From: Roseibaca sp. Y0-43
GTDB lineage: Bacteria; Pseudomonadota; Alphaproteobacteria; Rhodobacterales; Rhodobacteraceae
Assembly: GCF_020667835.1 (NCBI RefSeq)
Contig: NZ_JAFMPR010000002.1
Coordinates: forward strand, 124,001 to 188,000
Reading direction: 5' to 3'
DNA length: 64,000 nt
The notes beneath the pieces are model-generated. The model was not told the DNA's origin. It searched no databases and saw only the letters and a list, made by a program, of their open reading frames with translations. This document shows, piece by piece, positions 41,180 through 48,103 of this stretch. Each line of letters begins with the position of its first letter. The first letter of the stretch is position 1. The translations under genes were made by a program, and so were the position numbers.

Positions 41180-42361
41180 TCACCCTTGCGTATCTGCCGC
41201 GCCGTCTGCATTGGCGCGCGCGGTTGCCGAAGACAGCGATTTGCGCAGCTCTTCTTCCATCTTGCCCAGTTCTTCCTCGGCGGCGGCCCGCTTCGCGCGG
41301 CCCGCATCGGCAATCTGCAAACTGTCCTCGATGGTGGCGATCAGCGTCTCGTTCGCCTTCTTCACCGCTTCAATGTCGAACACGCCACGCTCGATTTCCT
41401 CGCGCACTTCGCGGTTGGCTTGGCGCAGGTTCTCGGCATTGGCGTTCAGCAGCTCGTTCGTCAGGTCATTGGCAGCCCGCACCGATGCCGCCGCCTCGCG
41501 CGAGCGCTGGATGGTCAGCGCCTGCGCCAGCTGGGTTTCCCACAGCGGCACGGTGTTGACCAAGGTCGAGTTGATCTTGGTCACGAGCGATTTGTCATTT
41601 TCCTGCACCAGCCGGATCGAGGGCAGGGACTGCATCGTCACCTGCCGCGTCAGCTTCAGGTCATGCACCCGGCGCTCCAGATCGTCGCGCGCGGCGCGCA
41701 GATCGCGCAATTCCTGCGCTTTCAGGATCTTGTCAGATTCTGGCGCGGCTTCGACCTCGGCCTCTTTCGCAGGAATGTCAGTGGCGTCCAGATCGCGCAA
41801 CTTGGCTTCGCCCGCCGCGATGTAAAGCGCCAGCTCGTGATAGAAATCGAGCGTCTTTTCATACAGCTTGTCAAGCGACTTGATGTCTTTCAGAAGCGTC
41901 GTCTCGTGCTCCAACAGGTTGTCGCTGATCCGGTCGATCTGGTCCTGCACATTGCTGTAGCGCTCTTGGAACTTCACGATGGGCGCGGCACGGCCCAGAA
42001 GTTTTTCCCACCAGCTGCGCTTGCGGCGCATGTCCAGCTCGGACACGGAAAAGCCCCGCAGCGTCGTGACCATGGCGCGCAACCCGTCGCCGGCCGGGCC
42101 TAGATCCTTGTTCTTCACATCTGCCAGCATCGACTGGCTGATCTGCTGCAATTCCATCTGCGCGCGTGACCCGAACCCGATGATGGTCGACGTCTCTCCC
42201 ATGTCGATCTCGCCCATGCGCGCGCGGATCGCGTCCGCATCGGGGGCAGGGGCGTCGTCGATGGTGACAAGCGCATTCGCAGGCTCTGCCAGCGGCTGCG
42301 CGACAAGATCGTCGATTTCCTTGGTCAGGCTCTCGGCCTTGGCGCGGATGGTGTCGGACAT
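41180..42361 (-). CDS. telA: TelA/KlaA-type toxic anion resistance family protein
   Basis: The 393-residue, highly charged and largely helical protein matches the TelA family named for tellurite resistance. Family segments are IIGFGSRAQMELQQISQSML, FSVSELDMRRKRSWWEKLLGR, SNVQDQIDRISDNLLEHETTLL and LTNELLNANAENLRQANREV. Coiled coils fill the centre and C-terminus. It probably works at the inner face of the membrane, and real substrates or stresses vary. ATG at 42361 follows GAGGGAA and is better than one 11 codons upstream. It is adjacent to xpaC, its usual partner. Confidence 0.88.
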   Translation of the reverse strand: MSDTIRAKAESLTKEIDDLVAQPLAEPANALVTIDDAPAPDADAIRARMGEIDMGETSTIIGFGSRAQMELQQISQSMLADVKNKDLGPAGDGLRAMVTTLRGFSVSELDMRRKRSWWEKLLGRAAPIVKFQERYSNVQDQIDRISDNLLEHETTLLKDIKSLDKLYEKTLDFYHELALYIAAGEAKLRDLDATDIPAKEAEVEAAPESDKILKAQELRDLRAARDDLERRVHDLKLTRQVTMQSLPSIRLVQENDKSLVTKINSTLVNTVPLWETQLAQALTIQRSREAAASVRAANDLTNELLNANAENLRQANREVREEIERGVFDIEAVKKANETLIATIEDSLQIADAGRAKRAAAEEELGKMEEELRKSLSSATARANADGAADTQG

Positions 42362-42409
42362 GGGTTCCCTCGTTTTTGTCGTGTTACTGTTCACTCTTGG
42401 CCGCGCGGT

Positions 42410-43294
42410 TCATACCTCGCGGCGTATGCCTTCCCGCTCCAGCCGCTCGCGGAGCACTTCGATTTCAATGTCCAATTCGGTGCGGTTATCTTCTAGCAGC
42501 GCCGCGCGGCGCAGGGTGAACTGGCCTTCCAGGTCGTCCAGCAACGCCTCGTAATCGGCGCGTGCCTGCGCGTCGCGGCCCCGCGCGTAGAAATCGGCAA
42601 ATTTCACCGTCGCGTCGCGCGCCCCGGTCAGATACACGCCCAAGTAACGGCGCGCCGCGCTCAGCGTGCGCGGGTCGTCCTGGACCGCGCGAAACAGCGG
42701 GCGGATGGTGTCGGCAAAGCGCGCCACGCGGTCCACAAGCTGGCGGTCGCCCGCGCGGCGAATGGCATCGGCCATCTCGGCAAGCGTTTCCTCGGCCTCT
42801 TCCACGGCGCGGGCGGCGCGGTCGGTCTGGTGGGCATCAATCCCCTCCATGCCCTTGTCGGTCAGCGGGTCGGCCCCGAACGCGCCGAAATGCAGCCCCG
42901 CGCCCAAGACGCCGAAGATCACGGCCTCTGGCACGCCACCGGCAAGCCCCGCCAACCCAAGGCCAAGGCCCGTCAGGACAGACCCGAATATCTTGCGCGG
43001 AATGGCGGGACGGCGCGCGACCTTGCGCGCGTCGTAAGCGGCCTGCGCCAGCGTGCCTTCACGCGTCAGCCATGCCGCCAGCATCAGCGCGCCAAACGCG
43101 CCCAGGTTCAGCGCAAGCCCAGACGGGTCGCTGAAAAACGCCTTCACCGCAAAGGCGAAGGGCAGCACGAAAAGCAGGTTGACCCGTGCGCCCACCGGGT
43201 GGCGGCGCGCCATGGACGGGGCGGCTATGGGCACGTCCGTGCTCATCTCGCCCGAAGCGCCGGGGCTGAAACGGCCGCCATAACGCTGCGCCAT
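42410..43294 (-). CDS. xpaC: XpaC family protein
   Basis: The 294-residue protein belongs to the family named 5-bromo-4-chloroindolyl phosphate hydrolysis protein, although no catalytic phosphatase motif is visible. It has a cluster of hydrophobic helices (about residues 38-75 and 105-135: VNLLFVLPFAFAVKAFF, LNLGAFGALMLAAWL, GSVLTGLGLGLAGLAGG) and a long helical C-terminal domain (EEAEETLAEMADAIRRAGDRQ...). XpaC and TelA are commonly encoded side by side. GTAGGAGGG just upstream of ATG overlaps the stop of a 26-codon gene, implying coupled translation. Confidence 0.8.
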   Translation of the reverse strand: MAQRYGGRFSPGASGEMSTDVPIAAPSMARRHPVGARVNLLFVLPFAFAVKAFFSDPSGLALNLGAFGALMLAAWLTREGTLAQAAYDARKVARRPAIPRKIFGSVLTGLGLGLAGLAGGVPEAVIFGVLGAGLHFGAFGADPLTDKGMEGIDAHQTDRAARAVEEAEETLAEMADAIRRAGDRQLVDRVARFADTIRPLFRAVQDDPRTLSAARRYLGVYLTGARDATVKFADFYARGRDAQARADYEALLDDLEGQFTLRRAALLEDNRTELDIEIEVLRERLEREGIRREV

Positions 43295-43297
43295 GCG

Positions 43298-43378
43298 TCA
43301 CCCTCCTACCAGGGCGACATAAAGCACCAAGGCCGCCAGAAGCGCGTAAGAGGTCTTTTGCAACCCGGTCCCGGTCAT
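43298..43378 (-). CDS. 26-residue membrane microprotein upstream of xpaC
   Basis: ATG at 43378 opens a 26-codon frame, MTGTGLQKTSYALLAALVLY then VALVGG and TGA, that ends three bases before xpaC. Almost the whole chain after residue 10 is hydrophobic, enough for one transmembrane helix. Its last codons (GTA GGA GGG TGA) supply the xpaC ribosome-binding site, so it may be a real peptide, a coupling leader, or both. The upstream GGGGCG is only a moderate ribosome-binding site. Confidence 0.5.
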   Translation of the reverse strand: MTGTGLQKTSYALLAALVLYVALVGG

Positions 43379-43447
43379 GTCGGTTACGCCCCGTGATCGT
43401 TAACATCCTCAGGTATATGAGATTGCCGTCGATATTGAAAGACAAAG

Positions 43448-43476
43448 CCCGGCCTCATTCGCGAAAAACGGCCGGG
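43448..43476 (-). terminator. Probable terminator of the pseudouridine synthase gene
   Basis: CCCGGCC (43448-43454) pairs with GGCCGGG (43470-43476). On the minus strand it is followed by CTTTGTCTTTC. It sits 19 bases after the stop codon at 43495. The T run is imperfect. Confidence 0.5.
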
Positions 43477-43494
43477 TCGGTCTGGCGCCTGCCG

Positions 43495-44385
43495 TCAGCT
43501 TGTGCGGCGGGAGTTTTTCTTGGCTGCGGTTGGCGCGGGCCGCTTGCTACCAGCGAGACGCGGCGCTTTGGTCGCTGGCTTGCCAGCGGGTTTGGATGGG
43601 ACCGTACCGCGCGCCGACCGTGCAGGTTTCGCGGGCTTGTTCGCAGGGCCCGGCCCATCCTCGCCCAACTGCTCGCGCAGCACCTTGCCCTTGACCTGTT
43701 CCACCTCGCCACGTTTCAGCGTGCCCAGCTGGAACGGGCCGTAGCTGATGCGAATCAAGCGGTTCACGCTCAGCCCGACATGGTCCAGCGCGCGGCGAAT
43801 TTCACGGTTGCGCCCCTCGCGAATGCCCACAGTCAGCCACGCATTCGCGCCTTGCTGGCGGTCGATGCTCACTTCCATCGGCTGAAACCGCTCACCATCC
43901 AGCGTAATGCCTTGGCGCAAAGGCTCCAGCATGGCCGGCGTCGGGGTGCCGTTGACCCGCGCGCGATAGCGCCGCAGCCAGCCTGTGCTGGGCAGCTCCA
44001 ACCGGCGTTTCAACGCGCCATCATTGGTCAATAGCAGCAGACCTTCGGAATTCAGGTCCAACCGCCCCACCGACAGAACCCGTCCCAATTCCGGCGGCAG
44101 CGCCTGAAACACCGTCGGGCGGCCCTGTTCATCCCGCTCTGTCGTCACCAGGCCCAAGGGCTTGTGATAAAGCCACAGCTTCGTCGGCTCCATCTCGGGC
44201 AGGGGTTTGCCATCGACCTGCACCCGGTCGCGCGGGCCGATATTCAGCGCGGGGCTGTCGATCACCCGCCCATTAACCTTAACGCGCCCCTCGACGATCA
44301 GGATCTCTGCGCCGCGCCGAGAGGCCACGCCCGCCCGCGCCAGAACCTTGGCAATCCGCTCGCCCGGTTTCGCGTCTTCCGCCAT
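43495..44385 (-). CDS. rRNA pseudouridine synthase (RsuA/RluB/RluE family)
   Basis: The 296-residue enzyme has an N-terminal S4 RNA-binding domain (ERIAKVLARAGVASRRGAEILI) and a catalytic domain whose Asp lies in SVGRLDLNSEGLLLLTNDG. Conserved YHKPLGLVTTERDEQGRPTVF and GRNREIRRALDHVGLSVNRLIR are present. The C-terminal 60 residues are a Lys/Pro/Ala-rich disordered tail, as in RluB. RluB (23S U2605) is the best guess. The ribosome-binding site AAGGACAGG lies at the edge of the 64-bp repeat. Confidence 0.88.
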   Translation of the reverse strand: MAEDAKPGERIAKVLARAGVASRRGAEILIVEGRVKVNGRVIDSPALNIGPRDRVQVDGKPLPEMEPTKLWLYHKPLGLVTTERDEQGRPTVFQALPPELGRVLSVGRLDLNSEGLLLLTNDGALKRRLELPSTGWLRRYRARVNGTPTPAMLEPLRQGITLDGERFQPMEVSIDRQQGANAWLTVGIREGRNREIRRALDHVGLSVNRLIRISYGPFQLGTLKRGEVEQVKGKVLREQLGEDGPGPANKPAKPARSARGTVPSKPAGKPATKAPRLAGSKRPAPTAAKKNSRRTS

Positions 44386-44394
44386 GGCCTGTCC

Positions 44395-44458
44395 TTCATC
44401 CTTGCAAAAATATCCTGGGGTGAATGGTCCCGCAGGGACCAGAGGGGCAACGCCCCTC
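44395..44458. repeat. 64-bp intergenic repeat, copy 2
   Basis: It is identical to 32906-32969 except for two substitutions. It contains the hairpins GGTCCC-GCA-GGGACC and GGGGC-AAC-GCCCC and fills the space between the hisH stop and the next gene's start on the same strand. It may act as a weak terminator or RNA-stability element. A diverged fragment (TTCATCTTGTCAGAAATACC) lies at 39043-39062. Confidence 0.9.
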
Positions 44459-44470
44459 GATCAGCGCCCG

Positions 44471-45109
44471 TCAAGGCCGCCAGCGCAGGAAATTCGCGAT
44501 CATCCGCAGACCCGTCGCCTGCGATTTCTCGGGGTGGAACTGCGTGCCGATGACATTGCCCTTGGCCACGATCGCCGTCACATCGCCGCCATAGACGACA
44601 TGCGCCAAGCGATGCGCGGGGTTGGCGACCTGAAAATGGTAGCCATGCACGAAATAGGCGTGATCGCCGGTTGCCACGCCCTCCAGCACCGGGTGCGTGC
44701 CATCAAGAACTAGGTCGTTCCAGCCCATATGCGGCACTTTCAGCGCCGGATCGTCGGGCGTGATGCGTACGACCTCGCCGCCGATCCAGTCCAGACCGGG
44801 CACATCCTCGTATTCGCGGCCCAAGCTTGCCAGCATCTGCATGCCGACGCAAATGCCCATGAAGGGCACGGCGCGGTGCTCGACCGCGTCGGTCAGCGCC
44901 TCGACCATGCCGTCCACCGCGCCCAAGGCGCGACGGCAGGCCGGGAACGCGCCATCGCCGGGCAAAACCACGCGGTCGGCGCGCGCGACATCTTCAGCAC
45001 GCGACGACACGATCACCTCGCCACCGCCAACCTCGGTAGCCATGCGCTCGAACGCTTTTTGCGCGGAATGCAGGTTTCCGCTGTCGTAATCGACCAGAAC
45101 CGTCAGCAT
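44471..45109 (-). CDS. hisH: Imidazole glycerol phosphate synthase, glutaminase subunit
   Basis: The 212-residue class I amidotransferase supplies ammonia to HisF. The nucleophile Cys is in FMGICVGMQML, and the His and Glu of the triad are in GTQFHPEKSQATG. DYDSGNLHSAQKAFERM is the usual N-terminus. It starts seven bases after the hisB stop on the same strand, so hisB-hisH form an operon. hisA and hisF are not in the window directly after it. A repeat and another gene follow instead. Confidence 0.95.
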   Translation of the reverse strand: MLTVLVDYDSGNLHSAQKAFERMATEVGGGEVIVSSRAEDVARADRVVLPGDGAFPACRRALGAVDGMVEALTDAVEHRAVPFMGICVGMQMLASLGREYEDVPGLDWIGGEVVRITPDDPALKVPHMGWNDLVLDGTHPVLEGVATGDHAYFVHGYHFQVANPAHRLAHVVYGGDVTAIVAKGNVIGTQFHPEKSQATGLRMIANFLRWRP

Positions 45110-45116
45110 TGCCGCC

Positions 45117-45704
45117 TCACAACGCGCCCTTGGTGGAGGGGATCACATCCGCCTGCCGGGGGTCGCCCTCGACCGCCATGCGCAGCGCGCGGGCCAGCGC
45201 CTTGAACGCGGCCTCGGCGATGTGGTGGCTGTTGAACCCGTGCACCCGGTCCATATGCAGCGTGATGCCGCCATGCGTGCTGATCGCCTGGAAGAACTCG
45301 CGCACCAGTTCTGTGTCGAACGTGCCGATTTTCGCGGTCGGAAACGCGACATTCCACACAAGGAAGGGCCGCCCCGACAGGTCCAGCGCGCAGACAAGCT
45401 GCGCGTCATCCATCGCCAGCCGGCATTCGCCATAGCGCCGGATGCCGCGCTTGTCGCCAAGCGCGCGCGCCAAGGCCTGCCCCAGCGCGATGCCCACGTC
45501 TTCGACCGTGTGGTGGTCGTCGATATGCAGGTCGCCCTTCGCACGGACGGTCAGGTCGATCATCGAATGTCGCGCCAGTTGTTCCAGCATATGGTCGAAG
45601 AACCCGACGCCGGTCTGGCAGTCATAGCTGCCCGTGCCGTCCAGAGCGACGGCGACCGCGATCTCGGTCTCGGTCGTGTTGCGGGAAATCTCGGCTTTGC
45701 GCAT
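45117..45704 (-). CDS. hisB: Imidazoleglycerol-phosphate dehydratase
   Basis: The 195-residue Mn enzyme carries out the sixth step of histidine synthesis. Diagnostic motifs are [69 protein letters not shown] and PSTKGAL. It is the monofunctional type without the HisB phosphatase domain. The gene starts at ATG 45704 ([15 protein letters not shown]), though the frame stays open well upstream in non-coding sequence. Confidence 0.96.
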   Translation of the reverse strand: MRKAEISRNTTETEIAVAVALDGTGSYDCQTGVGFFDHMLEQLARHSMIDLTVRAKGDLHIDDHHTVEDVGIALGQALARALGDKRGIRRYGECRLAMDDAQLVCALDLSGRPFLVWNVAFPTAKIGTFDTELVREFFQAISTHGGITLHMDRVHGFNSHHIAEAAFKALARALRMAVEGDPRQADVIPSTKGAL

Positions 45705-45800
45705 CGTCTCACCTGTCTGTCGTCTTGGCCAAGGGTATAGGCGCTTGCGCGGGACGGGGGAAGGGGGCAATCTTGCGCTAGATCTGCAAGGAGTGCGCGC

Positions 45801-46508
45801 ATGACCATCCATATCGGGGCCAAACCGGGACAAATTGCCGAAACCGTCTTGATGCCGGGCGACCCGTTGCGCGCGAAATGGGCGGCAGAGACCTTTCTGG
45901 AGGCGCCGGAATGCGTGAACAAGGTGCGCGGAATGCTGGGCTATACCGGCACATGGCGGGGCCACCGGGTCACGATCCACGGCTCTGGCATGGGGATGCC
46001 GTCGCTGTCGATCTATGCCAACGAATTGGTCCGCGACTATGGCGCGAAGCGGCTGATACGCGTGGGCTCGGCAGGGGCCATGCAGCCCGAGGTCCGGGTG
46101 CGCGACATCGTTCTGGCGCAGGGCTGCACGGCGCTCTCCACCCCCTCGCGCGGGATCTTGCGCGAGGTGAACCTTGCCCCCTTGGCCGATTTCAACCTGC
46201 TTTTGGCCGCACACAAGGCGGCGCAAGCCACCGGCGCGCGGGTGCATGTGGGCAATATCTATTCATCCGACGTGTTCTATGACGAACGCCCCGACCTGAA
46301 CGAGATCATGCAGCGCCATGGCGTTCTGTGTGTCGAGATGGAAGCGGCAGAGCTTTACACCGTCGCCGCGCGCCATGGTGTGCAGGCCTTGGCGGTCCTG
46401 ACGATTTCCGACCACCTGCTGACCGGCGACGCGCTGCCATCGTCGGAGCGCGAGCAAAGCTTCGGCCAGATGATCGAGATCGCGTTGAACGCGGCGTTTG
46501 CTGGCTAG
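45801..46508 (+). CDS. deoD: Purine-nucleoside phosphorylase, DeoD type
   Basis: The 235-residue hexameric enzyme cleaves purine nucleosides with phosphate for salvage. It has [25 protein letters not shown], the phosphate-binding [23 protein letters not shown] for ribose binding and [18 protein letters not shown] with the catalytic Asp. Length is normal. The ATG follows AAGGAGTGCGC. It diverges from the his genes. Confidence 0.95.
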   Translation: MTIHIGAKPGQIAETVLMPGDPLRAKWAAETFLEAPECVNKVRGMLGYTGTWRGHRVTIHGSGMGMPSLSIYANELVRDYGAKRLIRVGSAGAMQPEVRVRDIVLAQGCTALSTPSRGILREVNLAPLADFNLLLAAHKAAQATGARVHVGNIYSSDVFYDERPDLNEIMQRHGVLCVEMEAAELYTVAARHGVQALAVLTISDHLLTGDALPSSEREQSFGQMIEIALNAAFAG

Positions 46509-46650
46509 GCAATCTCCTTTGGGTGGCACAAGCGCCACACGCCCGCTGTTACATACTTGAAGTGCATTCATGGCGCTGGATAAGCGCGGAGGGTTTGCGC
46601 TATCACTGACAAGAGGCAGGTAAAAACAGGCAACCACAATAGGTTGCACC

Positions 46651-47358
46651 ATGAACTTCATCTCTCGGCGCGGGTTTATCGCGTCTGCTACTTCCGCTTT
46701 GGCCCTTGCGGGCTGCCAGACCACGACCCAATCCGGGACCGCCACGCGCACCACCGCCGATGGGCGGCCGATCGCAACCACGCGGGCAGAGCCGCTGAAC
46801 GCGGTCGCCGCGCAATATGGCATCGTGCCGCTGGATTACGCCGCGCGCCCCGATGGTCCGCATGAAATGCAGGCGGCGGGTGTCAGCATTCTGAAGCCAG
46901 AGCATCACCGCCAGGTTGTGCCCTATACCGGCCCGCATCGCCCCGGCACCATTGTCATCGACAATGGCGCGCGGCAGTTGTTCCTCATCCTCGAAGGCGG
47001 GCATGCGCTGCGCTACGGTATTTCCGTTGGGCGCGAGGGCTTTACATGGCGCGGCACCGGCACCATCTACCGCCGCGCGCATTGGCCGACATGGACGCCC
47101 ACCGCCAGCATGATCCGCCGCGACCCTGCCTTGCGCGAATATGCGGGCGGCTATCCGGGTGGCCCGTCGAACCCCTTGGGCGCGCGCGCGCTTTACCTGA
47201 TGACCGGCGGCGCGGATCGCGGCTACCGCATCCATGGCACGCCGGAATGGTGGCTGATCGGGCAATACGTGTCCTCGGGCTGTATCCGCATGGTCAACCA
47301 AGATGTGGCGGACCTGTATGAGCGGGTGCCCAACGGCACGCGCGTCATCACCATCTAG
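46651..47358 (+). CDS. L,D-transpeptidase (YkuD domain), lipoprotein-type signal
   Basis: The 235-residue protein is a YkuD-fold enzyme that makes 3-3 cross-links in peptidoglycan or attaches proteins to it. The N-terminus has a twin-arginine-like SRRGFIASATSALALAGC with a lipobox (Cys about residue 24). The catalytic segment is YRIHGTPEWWLIGQYVSSGCIRM with the active Cys, and AIVID-like GTIVIDNGARQLFLI begins the domain. It lies 45 bases upstream of a close paralogue. Confidence 0.9.
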   Translation: MNFISRRGFIASATSALALAGCQTTTQSGTATRTTADGRPIATTRAEPLNAVAAQYGIVPLDYAARPDGPHEMQAAGVSILKPEHHRQVVPYTGPHRPGTIVIDNGARQLFLILEGGHALRYGISVGREGFTWRGTGTIYRRAHWPTWTPTASMIRRDPALREYAGGYPGGPSNPLGARALYLMTGGADRGYRIHGTPEWWLIGQYVSSGCIRMVNQDVADLYERVPNGTRVITI

Positions 47359-47402
47359 GGCGTGGTGACGGGTTCTTAATGAGTGCGGGGCAGGGTGCGG
47401 AT

Positions 47403-48035
47403 ATGACAAATGGCATTTCTCGGCGTGGATTTCTGGGCACAAGTGCTGCGGCGCTTGCGGCCACGGCCTGCGCGCCCATTCCCGCACCCCCGCCCGAATT
47501 TCCGCCCATCGACTATGCCAGCCGCCGCGACGGGCCGCATAACCTTGCCGCCATCGACATGGCGCAGGTGCATCCGGCCTTTCAACGGCAGGTCGTGCCT
47601 TATGTGACCGACCAGCCCGTGGGCGCCATCGTGATCGAGAACAGCAATCGTCTGCTGTATCTGGTGCTGGCCGACGGGTATGCGCTGCGCTACGGTATTT
47701 CGGTGGGGCGCGAGGGGTTCGACTGGACGGGCACCTCGACTGTCTACCGCAAGGCCCAATGGCCGACATGGACCCCGCCGCCAGAGATGATCGAACGCGA
47801 CCCGAAGCTGGAGCGCTGGAAAGATGGCCAACCGGGCGGGCCGCGCAACCCGCTGGGCGCGCGGGCGCTATACCTGCTGACCGACGGGCGGGACCAAGGC
47901 TACCGCATCCACGGCACGCCCGAATGGCGGTCCATCGGGCGGTTTGCCTCTTCCGGCTGTTTCCGGATGCTGCAACAGGATGTCATCGACCTTTACGACC
48001 GCGTTCCGGTCGGCACGCCTGTGACGGTCGTCTAA
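47403..48035 (+). CDS. L,D-transpeptidase (YkuD domain), paralogue of the preceding gene
   Basis: The 210-residue protein shares most motifs with its neighbour: SRRGFLGTSAAALAATAC (Tat-like plus lipobox), PIDYASRRDGPHNL, RYGISVGREGFDWTGT and the catalytic HGTPEWRSIGRFASSGCFRM. The active Cys motif has Phe where the neighbour has Ile. ATG at 47403 is chosen for its signal peptide; an ATG at 47379 would only add polar residues. The pair looks like a tandem duplication. Confidence 0.9.
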   Translation: MTNGISRRGFLGTSAAALAATACAPIPAPPPEFPPIDYASRRDGPHNLAAIDMAQVHPAFQRQVVPYVTDQPVGAIVIENSNRLLYLVLADGYALRYGISVGREGFDWTGTSTVYRKAQWPTWTPPPEMIERDPKLERWKDGQPGGPRNPLGARALYLLTDGRDQGYRIHGTPEWRSIGRFASSGCFRMLQQDVIDLYDRVPVGTPVTVV

Positions 48036-48103
48036 GGGGCGCAACATTCGCTTGAGTTCCGTGTGGCCTCGCCTATCCTGCGGCGCAGCATAAAGGGGCG
48101 CTC

